Assembly (NCBI RefSeq): GCF_024363565.1
Contig: NZ_JAJEKE010000007.1
Coordinates: forward strand, 1-64,000
DNA: 64,000 nt
Direction: 5' to 3'
Source of the DNA: Lutispora saccharofermentans
GTDB lineage: Bacteria > Bacillota > Clostridia > Lutisporales > Lutisporaceae
Shown: positions 38,455-47,560 of the stretch, piece by piece
Numbering within the stretch: the first letter of the stretch is position 1
Layout of the letters: the number at the start of each line of letters is the position of its first letter
Position numbers and translations under genes: made by a program
Notes under the pieces: model-generated
What the model saw: the letters and a program-made list of their open reading frames with translations, nothing else
What the model was told of the DNA's origin: nothing
Database searches by the model: none

Positions 38455-38589
38455 GTTCAACACTGAACTAACCTGCTCTAAGACTTCCGCCTCTGTAGGC
38501 GGCGGGTGTCAAGAGCGGCTAAGTCCAGTATGGACTCGACTAACATTCAGTGGGGTTTGAATCCCCCTCTGAATGAAGTCTCGTTCAAC
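38455..38589 (+). ncRNA. Multi-hairpin element between ortB and oraS, possible IS605-type omega-RNA relic
   Basis: Stems seen: GTTCA/TGAAC (38455-38468); GCTCT/AGAGC (38475-38479 with 38512-38516) enclosing CCGCC/GGCGG; AGTCCA/TGGACT (38522-38536); CATTCAG/CTGAATG (38544-38575) topped by GGGG/CCCC; and a closing AGACTTC/GAAGTCT (38481-38487 with 38575-38581) that competes partly with the others. The element ends TCGTTCAAC, and TCAA is the right-end cleavage motif known for IS608-type elements. No transposase or tnpB is present. It may be a tnpB-less insertion derivative, or a cis RNA acting on oraSE. GC-rich compared with its surroundings. Confidence 0.5.
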
Positions 38590-38620
38590 AGGTAGTTAAT
38601 TAATAATGGAGGGGTGCCAA

Positions 38621-38986
38621 GTGAAAAGACCGGATGATTATGAAAAGAGAAGAGAACATTTGAAGGCTTTAACAGATGAACAATTGAAAGAAAGATTTTG
38701 GGAGCTGGCCAATAAAATAGTTGAGCCTATGCTTGATATGGGATACAAATACACTACTCCTTCAATAGAAAGAAGCATCCTTTTAAGAATGGGGCTTTCC
38801 AGCATTGAGGTAAAACCCATAGTAGATGGTGTGACAAAAAAAGGCTTGATGGGTAAAGGCGCCGGCAATGTTGTATGGAGGCTTTCCAAGAAGCTGGGGA
38901 TTTCCGTACGGGAAGCGGGCTTAGCTTTGGCTGAGGGCAAGTATTGGGACGAAGTTGATGCTCTTTTTGAAGGAGGGAAAAACTGA
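38621..38986 (+). CDS. oraS: D-ornithine 4,5-aminomutase, small subunit
   Basis: A 121-residue subunit, exactly the usual OraS size, opening MKRPDDYEKRREHLKALTDEQLKERFWELA. It is needed with OraE for the adenosylcobalamin- and PLP-dependent shift of the 5-amino group of D-ornithine to C4. The GTG at 38621 is preferred: the GGAGGGG SD lies about 8 bases upstream and overlaps the earlier in-frame ATG (38606). Its TGA overlaps the oraE ATG by one base. Confidence 0.93.
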   Translation: MKRPDDYEKRREHLKALTDEQLKERFWELANKIVEPMLDMGYKYTTPSIERSILLRMGLSSIEVKPIVDGVTKKGLMGKGAGNVVWRLSKKLGISVREAGLALAEGKYWDEVDALFEGGKN

Positions 38987-41178
38987 TGAAGCTTGATCCT
39001 AATAAAAAGATAGATATAAAAGAACTTTTACAAGATCTAGAAAGCTATAGACCCAGAAGGAGAGGCTGGCATTGGCGTGATGGAAGGGATCAGAAGAGGC
39101 AGATCGGTGATTTTGAATATCTTGAATCTTCGGAAGGCCTTAAGAATTATGTTCCTCTCCCGGGCAGCAGAGGCTTCGGCTATATAGATCCTCAGCCTGA
39201 TTGCGTTATCACAACAGAGATTGCTTCGGGCAGATTTGAGGATGATATAAGAAGGATGAGGATGGCCGCTTGGCACGGTGCAGATCATATAATGGTCATA
39301 AGGACGGCAGGACAATCCCACATCGATTCCTTGCTTGAAGGGACAAACCAAGGTATCGGCGGCATAATGGTAACCAGGAAACAGGTGAGAGCCAGCAGAA
39401 AAGCATTGGATATGATTGAAGATGAAGTGGGCAGGCCTATAAACTTTCACTCTTATGTTTCCGGTGTTGCAGGCCCGGACATAGCAGTAATGTTTGCAGA
39501 AGAAGGAATAAACGGTGCCCACCAGGATCCTCAATATAACGTGCTTTATAGAAATGTAAATATGGTAAGAAGCTTTGTTGATGCTTGTGAAGCTAAAAAA
39601 ATTATGGCCTGGGCAGATATGCTGCAGATCGATGGCGCCCATAATGCCAACGCCACAGCCATGAAGGCCTGGAAGGTAATGCCTGAGCTTATGGTTCAGC
39701 ATGCTATTAACTCTGCCTTTTCACAAAAAGTAGGAATAAAGCCTGAGAATATTGCATTGTCAACAGTACCTCCTACTGCGCCTCCGGCACCTTGTATGAG
39801 GCTTGACTTACCCTATGCTGTTGCTTTAAGGGATTTCTTCACCGAATACAAGATGAGAGCCCAGCAAAATACAAAATACATGGAATCCGATGCGAGGGAA
39901 GCAACCGTAACCCATACGCTGAACCTGATGATTTCCAGATTGACCGGTGCAGATATTCAGTCCACTATAACTCCTGATGAAGGGAGAAACGTGCCATGGC
40001 ATTATAATAACATTGCAGCTATAAGTACGGCAAAGCAGGCATTAGACGGCATGGACGGACTGAAAGAAATGGTTAAAATCGATAGGGACGGGATACTGGG
40101 TAAAGATGTAAGGGAGCTCAAAGAAAGAGCCGTATTATTTATGGAGGAGATATTGGAAGTAGGAGGATACTTCAAATCAGTTGAAGACGGCTTCTTCATA
40201 GACAGCGGATATTATCCTGAGAGAAACGGCGATGGGATACCAAGACAAATCGACGGCGGTATAGGCGTAGGTGCGATTTTTGAAAGAGATAAGGACTATT
40301 TTGCTCCTGTATCCGTTCATTATGGATATAATGCAATTCCTGAAGGCTTTAAAAAAGCTTCTGATGCAATAGGCGGCGACACCTTTGAAGATCCTTCCAA
40401 GATCGTTTACGTTGATGAATTGGATGAATTTGATAATGTAAACGTTAGATTGGAAGAACTTGAAAGATACTATGATACAAAGATTGTTAAACCGGAAGTT
40501 GAATGGAGGGCCGATGGCGTTGTTGCAGTGACCATATTCTTTCCATTGGATGAAAGAACTGCTGAATTTGCAGCTATTAAATGCGGAGAAAAAATGGGCC
40601 TTGAAGATGTTACTGTGATCCATAAAAACGTTATGCATCCATCAGAAGGAACTCTGGTAGAGATTAAGGGTAAAGTAAAATTTGATATAAATATTGATGA
40701 ATTGGTTATCCCTGAAAAGATTCCTGTATTATCCGAAGCAGAAATAAGAGAAGAAATACAGAAGAATCCTATGTTTGTTGTAGCTGCTACTGTAGGCGAG
40801 GACGAACACTCGGTTGGATTAAAGGAGACCCTTGATATAAAGCATGGCGGTATCGAAGGATTCGGTATAAAATATCTTTATTTGGGCACATCTTGTCCCG
40901 TTGAAAAGCTTGTGGACGCGGCCATAGAAACAAATGCGGATGCGATTTTGGCCAGCACTATAATAACTCACGATGATGTGCACATAAAGAATATGCGAAA
41001 GATTCATGAATTATGTATAGAAAAGGGTATAAGAGACAAAGTGATACTCGCATGCGGCGGTACTCAGGTAACTAATGAAATTGCAGTTGAAGCCGGCATG
41101 GATGCAGGCTTTGGACGAGGGTGCCATGGCATCGATGTAGCAAGTTTCCTCGTAAAAAAGAGAAGGGAAATGAAATAA
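38986..41178 (+). CDS. oraE: D-ornithine 4,5-aminomutase, large (B12/PLP) subunit
   Basis: The 730-residue catalytic subunit. The N-terminal TIM-barrel part (GADHIMVIRTAGQSHIDSLLEG) binds PLP and the substrate. The C-terminal Rossmann domain carries D606-E607-H608-S609-V610-G611, the base-off B12-binding DxHxxG motif, and the later VILACGGTQV and GCHGIDVASFL. It converts D-ornithine to (2R,4S)-2,4-diaminopentanoate, the substrate of Ord. Coupled to oraS by TGATG. Residue spacing suggests a full-length, active protein. Confidence 0.95.
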   Translation: MKLDPNKKIDIKELLQDLESYRPRRRGWHWRDGRDQKRQIGDFEYLESSEGLKNYVPLPGSRGFGYIDPQPDCVITTEIASGRFEDDIRRMRMAAWHGADHIMVIRTAGQSHIDSLLEGTNQGIGGIMVTRKQVRASRKALDMIEDEVGRPINFHSYVSGVAGPDIAVMFAEEGINGAHQDPQYNVLYRNVNMVRSFVDACEAKKIMAWADMLQIDGAHNANATAMKAWKVMPELMVQHAINSAFSQKVGIKPENIALSTVPPTAPPAPCMRLDLPYAVALRDFFTEYKMRAQQNTKYMESDAREATVTHTLNLMISRLTGADIQSTITPDEGRNVPWHYNNIAAISTAKQALDGMDGLKEMVKIDRDGILGKDVRELKERAVLFMEEILEVGGYFKSVEDGFFIDSGYYPERNGDGIPRQIDGGIGVGAIFERDKDYFAPVSVHYGYNAIPEGFKKASDAIGGDTFEDPSKIVYVDELDEFDNVNVRLEELERYYDTKIVKPEVEWRADGVVAVTIFFPLDERTAEFAAIKCGEKMGLEDVTVIHKNVMHPSEGTLVEIKGKVKFDINIDELVIPEKIPVLSEAEIREEIQKNPMFVVAATVGEDEHSVGLKETLDIKHGGIEGFGIKYLYLGTSCPVEKLVDAAIETNADAILASTIITHDDVHIKNMRKIHELCIEKGIRDKVILACGGTQVTNEIAVEAGMDAGFGRGCHGIDVASFLVKKRREMK

Positions 41179-41182
41179 CAGG

Positions 41183-42538
41183 ATGAAAATCGATGTTTTA
41201 GTTGCTGAAATTGGAAGTACTACAACTGTAATAAACGCCTTTAGAGGCATAGGATCCCCCTGTCCTGAGTTTTTAGGGCAGGGGCAAGCCCCTACCTCTG
41301 TACTGGCAGGGGATGTTACTATCGGATTAAAAGGCGCCATAGATGATTTGAAATATAATTTGAAGGCACATGATATAATCTATGATGAAATGCTTGCAAC
41401 CAGCAGTGCTGCAGGCGGCTTAAGGATGACTGTGCATGGGCTCGTCTATGACATGACTGTCAGAGCTGCAAAGGAAGCTGCTCTGGGAGCCGGAGGCATC
41501 ATCAAAATGGTCACTTCAGGCAAGCTGAGAAGAACGGATCTCAAAAAAGTAAAGGATATAAACCCCAATATAATACTTATAGCCGGCGGCGTTGATTACG
41601 GAGAAAGAGAAACAGCTTTGTACAATATGGAGCAACTAGTTTCTTTGGGCTTGGATATACCAATCATATATGCAGGTAATATAGAAAACCAGGAAGAGGC
41701 AGCTGAGATATGCGAGGATGCGGGGGTTAAGCTATATTTAGTAGATAATGTATATCCCAAGGTTGATATATTGAATGTTGAGCCTACGAGAAAAGTGATC
41801 CAGGATGTGTTTGAAGAGCATATAATTCATGCTCCGGGTATGAGTACGGTGCGAGAAATGGTTACCGGACCTATTATTCCAACTCCGGGAGCTGTTATGG
41901 AAGCAGCCAAGCTGTTGAAAGACGAGCTGGGGGATTTGGTAATATTTGACGTAGGCGGAGCCACTACTGATGTCCATTCTGTTACGGAAGGCTCTGAAGA
42001 AATCAATAAAATGCTCATAAGTCCCGAACCCTATGCAAAGAGAACTGTGGAAGGAGATTTGGGAGTATTTGTAAATATTAATCATATAGTAGAAAAAATA
42101 GGCTTGGAAGAATTAGAAGATGAGTTTTCCAATGTAGAAGAGCTCATTGAAAATGCAAAACCGATACCTGAAACAGAAGAAGAGAAAAGGTTTATTGAAA
42201 GGCTTACAAAAGAAGCAGTATTGACAGCCTTGGAAAGGCATGCAGGAACTCTTAGATATATATACGGACCTACAGGCAAAAAGACCATTGCAGAAGGCAA
42301 AGACTTGACAAATATAAAATATATTATAGGAACGGGCGGAGCTTTGACCCGGCTGCCTAATAGAGTAGAAATATTAAAATCTGCTGCAGATGACGGCAGA
42401 GGTCTTGAGCTTTATCCTGGTAATGATGCACAGGTACTTATTGATAACCATTATATTTTTGCTTCATTGGGAGTATTGTCTAAGAAATATCCTGAAGACG
42501 CTTTGAAGCTTATGAAAAATAGTCTTAATATAAAATAA
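41183..42538 (+). CDS. GlmL/MutL-family protein, probable aminomutase reactivase
   Basis: A 451-residue member of the GlmL/MutL ATPase family (actin-like fold): VAEIGSTTTVINAF at the start (phosphate 1 motif), VIFDVGGATTDVHSVTEGSEE (phosphate 2) and IIGTGGALTRLPNR. Relatives beside B12 mutases are thought to re-activate enzyme that has lost adenosylcobalamin. Here it follows oraE by 4 bases and should serve OraSE. It has hardly any SD (only AGG against the ATG), so it is probably translated by coupling to oraE. Confidence 0.88.
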   Translation: MKIDVLVAEIGSTTTVINAFRGIGSPCPEFLGQGQAPTSVLAGDVTIGLKGAIDDLKYNLKAHDIIYDEMLATSSAAGGLRMTVHGLVYDMTVRAAKEAALGAGGIIKMVTSGKLRRTDLKKVKDINPNIILIAGGVDYGERETALYNMEQLVSLGLDIPIIYAGNIENQEEAAEICEDAGVKLYLVDNVYPKVDILNVEPTRKVIQDVFEEHIIHAPGMSTVREMVTGPIIPTPGAVMEAAKLLKDELGDLVIFDVGGATTDVHSVTEGSEEINKMLISPEPYAKRTVEGDLGVFVNINHIVEKIGLEELEDEFSNVEELIENAKPIPETEEEKRFIERLTKEAVLTALERHAGTLRYIYGPTGKKTIAEGKDLTNIKYIIGTGGALTRLPNRVEILKSAADDGRGLELYPGNDAQVLIDNHYIFASLGVLSKKYPEDALKLMKNSLNIK

Positions 42539-42557
42539 TATAATAGGGAGGATAGAA

Positions 42558-43619
42558 ATGCGTTATCCTGCTTTAAAGATTGATTTGGCAAAATTAGAGA
42601 ACAACACGAGATTCTTGGTTGAAAAATGCGCGCATTATGGAATCGGCGTTTCAGCGGTTACAAAAGTTTTTTGCGGAATCCCGGAAGTTGCTGAAGCAAT
42701 GGCCAGAGGCGGTGCAGCATATTTAGCGGATTCAAGAATAGAAAATTTAATGAAAATGAGGAATATCAATCTGCCTAAAATGCTGCTCAGAATACCTATG
42801 CTGTCCCAAGTGGATGAGGTAATAGATTATGCTGATATCAGCCTTAACTCTGAGCATGAGGTTATAAGTGCTTTATCAAATGCTGCGATAAAGAAAGGGA
42901 AGACTCATGATATTATACTCATGGTAGATCTTGGTGATCTAAGAGAAGGGGTATGGGCAGATGAGGCTGTGGAATATGCAGGCAGAATTTTGGCATTGAA
43001 TGGCATAAGGCTTATGGGCATAGGAACTAATCTGACTTGTTATGGTGCTGTAATCCCTAAGGCCGATAATTTATCAAAGCTGACAGATATAGCTGATCGC
43101 ATAGAGCAAAGGTTTGGCATAAAGCTTTCCATCATATCCGGGGGCAACTCAAGCAGTTTATACCTTCTGGAAGAAGGAGCAATGCCTAGAAGGATTAACA
43201 ATCTCAGGCTCGGAGAATCCATTGTTTTAGGCAATGAGACAGCTTATGGAAACAGGATAAAAGGAACCTTCAGCGATTGCTTTACTTTTTGTGCTGAGAT
43301 AATTGAACTCAAGGAAAAGCAATCAGTGCCTGTAGGAGAAATAGGCGTGGATGCATTCGGAAACAAACCTACCTATGTTGACAGAGGAATAAGAAAAAGA
43401 GCCATACTGGCTGCAGGCAGGCAGGATTTAAAACCTGAAGGTCTTAGCCCTAAAGATGATGCAATAATCATTTTAGGAGCCAGCAGCGATCATATGATAA
43501 TAGACGTAACCGACAGTGGCAGGGACTACTCCATAGGCGACATTGTCGAATTCACATTGGATTATGGAGCTCTGCTCTTGGCATCAACCTCTGATTATAT
43601 AGAAAAAGTAATAGAATAA
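42558..43619 (+). CDS. orr: Ornithine racemase
   Basis: A 353-residue fold-type III PLP enzyme of the alanine-racemase N-terminal family. The PLP lysine is K36 in SAVTKVFCG, with SGGNSSSLYLLEEG (phosphate-binding) and RLGESIVLGNETAYG further on. It converts L- to D-ornithine, the form OraSE uses. Last gene of the cluster, behind GGGAGG and ahead of a strong terminator. Family match plus context make ornithine the likely substrate. Confidence 0.92.
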   Translation: MRYPALKIDLAKLENNTRFLVEKCAHYGIGVSAVTKVFCGIPEVAEAMARGGAAYLADSRIENLMKMRNINLPKMLLRIPMLSQVDEVIDYADISLNSEHEVISALSNAAIKKGKTHDIILMVDLGDLREGVWADEAVEYAGRILALNGIRLMGIGTNLTCYGAVIPKADNLSKLTDIADRIEQRFGIKLSIISGGNSSSLYLLEEGAMPRRINNLRLGESIVLGNETAYGNRIKGTFSDCFTFCAEIIELKEKQSVPVGEIGVDAFGNKPTYVDRGIRKRAILAAGRQDLKPEGLSPKDDAIIILGASSDHMIIDVTDSGRDYSIGDIVEFTLDYGALLLASTSDYIEKVIE

Positions 43620-43630
43620 TTTATTGATTG

Positions 43631-43664
43631 ATGGGGCGTGTATGAAATACGCTCCATTTTTTTT
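43631..43664 (+). terminator. Terminator of the ornithine operon
   Basis: ATGGGGCGT with ACGCTCCAT (one G-T pair), then seven to eight T. Confidence 0.85.
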
Positions 43665-43731
43665 AAAACTATTGATAATAATATGAATATAGTTATATAT
43701 TATAGATATGTAAGCTAAAGGGGGTGAATTT

Positions 43732-45567
43732 TTGAAGAAACTGGTTTTGTTTTTAATTGTAGTATTAGTTCTAGGTTCAGGCACATCAATAGCGGAAGCC
43801 GATAGGAATTATTCAATAGATGTATTTCATGCAGAAGCACAGCTTAATCCAGATGGATCAATGGATGTTCAAGAGACCATAACATATGATTTCAAAGGTG
43901 AATTCAATGGGGTCTATAGGAAATTGATCACATCAGGCTCAAGCGGAATAGATAATATTGAAATAATGATCGGATATGACGGTCAGATCCCTATAATAGA
44001 AAATCACACGGGAAACAACAATACATATGAAATTTTAAAGGAATCTGATGGTTTAAGGATAAAGATTTATTCAAAATCAAAGGATGAGATAAAAAAATTC
44101 ATCATAAAATACAGGGTCCTGAATGTTGCGGTGAAATATAACGATACCGCAGAATTATATTGGAAATTCATGGGTGAAGATACAGAGGTATATATCAGTG
44201 ACTTTAAGATAAATCTAAGCTTGCCTGAAGGTGCAAGCAGCAGAGATATAAGAGCATTTGCCCATGGCCCCTTGTCTGGAAACATTGAAATTAAAGATGG
44301 CCGAAATGTAGTTTTGTCAGTAGGGGAGCTGCTGCCTCACAACTTTGTTGAAGCAAGAATATTGTTCCCGGTATCATTGATAGAAGCCTCACACAATGTT
44401 ATATATAAAAATGCATTGAATGAGATCGTGAGCGAAGAAAAAAGATGGGTGGATGAAGCAAATTCAAAAAGGCGGAGAGCCAGGGCGCTTATTTTCTTTA
44501 CATTTTTATATGCGGCTATTGAACTCTTGCTCATAGCTTATATATATTATAAGTATGATAAAGAGTATAAAACTGCATTTGAAGGCACTTATTACAGGGA
44601 GCTGCCCGCTGATTATTCTCCTGCGGTAATGTCTGTATTATGGAATTTTGGGAGAATAAATCCGCGAGATATAACCGCTACACTCATGGATTTAGTCAGA
44701 AGAAAATATATAAGCCTGAGCATGGAAGCAACAAAGAAAAAGGGCATATTCAGCAAATCAGATGATATAAATTATGCTTTTATATTAAATGAAAGCACAG
44801 ATGCATCCGAGCTTTCAAAGCATGAGGCCTTTTTTATCGATTGGATATTCCATAATATAGGAAGCAGCAATAGGGTATCCTTAGATGATATCGAGAACTA
44901 TGCAAAGAGTGAAACCGGAGCCCAGAATTTCAAATCTGATTATGATGCTTGGTTTGAGCATATCAAACAAGAAGCAGAGGCTTTTAATTTCTTTGATAAA
45001 ACATCAGTTCAAGGTATGGTGCTGGGGATAATTGCTTCATTATTAGGCTTTGTTCTGGCAATATATACAATAATAGCTCACAAAAATATACTGGGCTTTG
45101 CGGCTTTATTATTAACTTCTTTGACGCTTATGATATACTCAATAACTGTAAAAAGAAGATCCAAATACGGTGTGCTTCAGTTTCAAATGTGGAAGGCGTT
45201 CAAGAGATTTCTCACCCATTTCAGCATGCTGGATAAAGCTGAGCTGCCATCGGTAATACTTTGGGAGCACTATTTAGTTTATGCAATATCTTTAGGAGTG
45301 GCAAAGGAAGTAATAAAACAGCTAAAGGTTATATTCAAAGAAGAAGATTTCAACAACAAGGGACTTACCTATATGTATTATGGATATTATGGCCGTGGAT
45401 TCAATCATTTTGACGCTCTGAATACTGTAACAAGCACAGTCACAAGAGCAACGGAATCTACATATAAGCAAGCTGTCTCACAAATCTCATCATCCGGCGG
45501 AGGTGGCGGAGGATTCTCCGGTGGTGGTGGAGGCGGAGGTGGCGGTGGCGGAACAGGCGCCTTTTAA
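43732..45567 (+). CDS. DUF2207 membrane protein with Gly-rich C-terminus
   Basis: A 611-residue protein with signal peptide (VLFLIVVLVLGSGTSIAEA), an extracytoplasmic beta-rich DUF2207 domain, a membrane helix (ALIFFTFLYAAIELLLIAYIYY), a cytoplasmic region, two more helices near residue 430-470, and a glycine-rich tail (two runs of 6 and 11 Gly) ending GTGAF. DUF2207 proteins are commonly paired with LemA, as here; function unknown. The tail is typical of the family and is a feature of TPM/YgcG-like proteins too. TTG start behind AAGGGGGTG. Confidence 0.85.
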   Translation: MKKLVLFLIVVLVLGSGTSIAEADRNYSIDVFHAEAQLNPDGSMDVQETITYDFKGEFNGVYRKLITSGSSGIDNIEIMIGYDGQIPIIENHTGNNNTYEILKESDGLRIKIYSKSKDEIKKFIIKYRVLNVAVKYNDTAELYWKFMGEDTEVYISDFKINLSLPEGASSRDIRAFAHGPLSGNIEIKDGRNVVLSVGELLPHNFVEARILFPVSLIEASHNVIYKNALNEIVSEEKRWVDEANSKRRRARALIFFTFLYAAIELLLIAYIYYKYDKEYKTAFEGTYYRELPADYSPAVMSVLWNFGRINPRDITATLMDLVRRKYISLSMEATKKKGIFSKSDDINYAFILNESTDASELSKHEAFFIDWIFHNIGSSNRVSLDDIENYAKSETGAQNFKSDYDAWFEHIKQEAEAFNFFDKTSVQGMVLGIIASLLGFVLAIYTIIAHKNILGFAALLLTSLTLMIYSITVKRRSKYGVLQFQMWKAFKRFLTHFSMLDKAELPSVILWEHYLVYAISLGVAKEVIKQLKVIFKEEDFNNKGLTYMYYGYYGRGFNHFDALNTVTSTVTRATESTYKQAVSQISSSGGGGGGFSGGGGGGGGGGGTGAF

Positions 45568-45590
45568 AAGATATTTAAGGAGGAATAAAT

Positions 45591-46136
45591 ATGAAATGGA
45601 TTGTACTCATAATTTTAGCAGTTATATTGGGTGGAGTCATGTCTGTCTATAATGGACTTATAACCAGAAGAAACAGAGTAAAAAATTCCTGGTCTCAAAT
45701 CGATGTTCAGCTTAAGAGGAGATTTGATCTGATACCAAATCTTGTAGAAACGGTAAAAGGCTATGCTTCCCATGAAAAGGAAACCTTAGAAAATGTCATA
45801 AAGGCAAGAAATACATATGTCAATGCTCAAACTCCGGAAGATGCCATGAATGCAAACAACCAGATAGCAGGCGCGTTGAACAAGCTGTTTGCACTTGCTG
45901 AAAGCTATCCTGACCTGAAGGCAAACCAGAATTTTGTTCACCTTCAGGCTGAATTGGCAAATGTAGAGGATAAAATAGGATATGCAAGACAGTTTTATAA
46001 TGATACTGCGATGCTATATAATAATTTTAAGCAAATATTTCCCAATAGCTTGATTGCAAATATCTTCAATTTTAAGGATGAACCCTATTTTCAGGCAGAT
46101 GAGATTGAAAGACATAATGTACAGGTCAAGTTTTAG
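45591..46136 (+). CDS. LemA family protein
   Basis: A 181-residue protein with one N-terminal membrane helix and the LemA coiled-coil domain (NRVKNSWSQIDVQLKRRFDLIPNLVETVKGYASHEK, and the C-terminal FNDTAMLYNNFKQIFPN-like segment). LemA proteins are of unknown function, often beside DUF2207 or TPM proteins. Strong AAGGAGG SD, 23 bases after the DUF2207 gene; the two are surely cotranscribed. Confidence 0.92.
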   Translation: MKWIVLIILAVILGGVMSVYNGLITRRNRVKNSWSQIDVQLKRRFDLIPNLVETVKGYASHEKETLENVIKARNTYVNAQTPEDAMNANNQIAGALNKLFALAESYPDLKANQNFVHLQAELANVEDKIGYARQFYNDTAMLYNNFKQIFPNSLIANIFNFKDEPYFQADEIERHNVQVKF

Positions 46137-46190
46137 GCAGAACAGTAATTGACCCTTAATCATTGCGTGTCCGAAAGGTTGGTATTTCTA

Positions 46191-47525
46191 ATGAAAAAAG
46201 ATCAAATAAGTATATTCGATATCAAGTTTAAGGAGGACCTAAAGAAAGAAGGCCCTTTGGCTGTGCGAATGCGGCCTGAATCCTTGGATGAATTTGTAGG
46301 GCAACGAGATATCATATCCCCCGGAAAACTTTTATATAGAGCAATAAAAGCAGATAAGCTCACTTCAATAATATTGTGGGGCCCGACAGGAAGCGGCAAA
46401 ACTACTCTGGCAAGAATAATTTCAAATACTACAAAAGCATATTTTGAGCAAATAAATGCTGTGTCTTCAGGAATTCAAGAGATAAAAAGAGCTGTGGATG
46501 AAGCTAAAAGCCGAAGAGCATCGAATGGGCAGAAAACAATAATGTTTATAGACGAGATACATCGCTTTAACAAAGCTCAGCAGGATGCCCTTTTGCCCTT
46601 TGTTGAAGACGGGACTTTGATACTAATAGGTGCAACTACAGAAAACCCATATTTTGAAGTAAATAATGCTTTAATATCGAGGTCTATTGTTTTTAAGCTT
46701 AATCCGCTGTCGGAAGAAGAGATAGGAGAAATCATTATTAGATGTCTAAAGGACAAGGAAAAAGGATTGGGAGCCTTTAATGCGTCAATAACCGATGAGG
46801 CTTTGAAGCTTCTGGCTGCTTTATCAAACGGAGATGCCCGCCAGGCTCTCAATGCTTTAGAACTAGCCGTAATTTCTACTGAAAAAAATTCCCAGAATGA
46901 GATCATCCTTGACAAGGATATAATTTCTGAATGTATTCAAAAAAAAGCATTGAATTATGATAAAACGGGCGATAATCATTACGATACCATATCTGCTTTT
47001 ATTAAAAGCATGAGGGGTTCCGATCCTGATGCGGCAATACATTACCTGGCTAAAATGATATATGCAGGCGAAGATCCCATGTTTATTGCCAGGAGAATTA
47101 TTATTTGTGCATCAGAAGATGTCGGAAATGCTGACCCGATGGCAATTACTGTTGCAGTGAATGCAGCAGAAGCAGTAAAGATGATAGGCATGCCGGAGGG
47201 AAGGATAATACTGGCTCAAGCTGCGATTTATGTAGCAACCGCCCCAAAGAGCAATGCATCCTATCTGGCGATTAATAAAGCTTTAGAAGATGTTGCAAAT
47301 AAAAATACGGGGCTTGTCCCATATCATCTAAGAAATGCCGCTTTTAAAGATGCAGAAAAGCATGGATATGGCATAGGATATAAATATCCGCATAATTTCG
47401 AACAAAATTATGTGGAGCAGCAGTATATGCCTGACGATTTATTGGGTATTACATATTACTCCCCTTCAGATAATGGCTATGAAAAGGATATTAAGAAGCA
47501 TCTTATGAATTTAAAAAATAAATAG
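46191..47525 (+). CDS. rarA: Replication-associated recombination protein RarA (MgsA)
   Basis: An AAA+ ATPase of the RarA/WRNIP1 family acting at stalled replication forks. RMRPESLDEFVGQ precedes Walker A GPTGSGKTT (from about 64), followed by FIDEIHRFNKAQQDALLP, GATTENPYFEVNNALISRS and the C-terminal tetramerisation region (NAAEAVKMIGMPEGRIILAQAAIYVATAPKSN). The frame is open from a TTG at 46149, but the ATG at 46191 gives the usual N-terminus (MKKDQISIFD); length is then 444. Confidence 0.92.
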   Translation: MKKDQISIFDIKFKEDLKKEGPLAVRMRPESLDEFVGQRDIISPGKLLYRAIKADKLTSIILWGPTGSGKTTLARIISNTTKAYFEQINAVSSGIQEIKRAVDEAKSRRASNGQKTIMFIDEIHRFNKAQQDALLPFVEDGTLILIGATTENPYFEVNNALISRSIVFKLNPLSEEEIGEIIIRCLKDKEKGLGAFNASITDEALKLLAALSNGDARQALNALELAVISTEKNSQNEIILDKDIISECIQKKALNYDKTGDNHYDTISAFIKSMRGSDPDAAIHYLAKMIYAGEDPMFIARRIIICASEDVGNADPMAITVAVNAAEAVKMIGMPEGRIILAQAAIYVATAPKSNASYLAINKALEDVANKNTGLVPYHLRNAAFKDAEKHGYGIGYKYPHNFEQNYVEQQYMPDDLLGITYYSPSDNGYEKDIKKHLMNLKNK

Positions 47526-47527
47526 AC

Positions 47528-47560
47528 TCAATGGATCATTTGAACCATTCAGTGAGTGCT
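47528..47560. terminator. Imperfect hairpin between convergent genes
   Basis: ACTCAATGGAT pairs imperfectly with ATTCAGTGAGT between the rarA stop and the end of the - strand gene. No T-run is visible, so this is only a candidate bidirectional terminator. Confidence 0.35.

Noticed and set aside
38481-38582. tRNA (including tRNA-Sec-like) reading of the ortB-oraS element
   Set aside because: The AGACTTC/GAAGTCT ends and a GGGG-TTTGAAT-CCCC T-arm-like loop look tRNA-like, but the arm is extended by a further 7-bp stem, no proper anticodon arm forms, and there is no CCA or normal D-arm spacing.
38453-38620. Cobalamin riboswitch before the B12 enzyme oraSE
   Set aside because: No B12 box or the multi-helix core of the class is present, and the fold is too short.
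41255-41310. GC-rich inverted repeat inside the MutL-like gene as an inserted MITE
   Set aside because: The stretch encodes FLGQGQAPTSVLAGDVTIG, which is conserved in the family, so it is coding sequence.
45490-45567. Simple-sequence repeat expansion at the end of the DUF2207 gene
   Set aside because: Gly-rich C-termini are normal for this and related families, and the frame stays intact to the stop.
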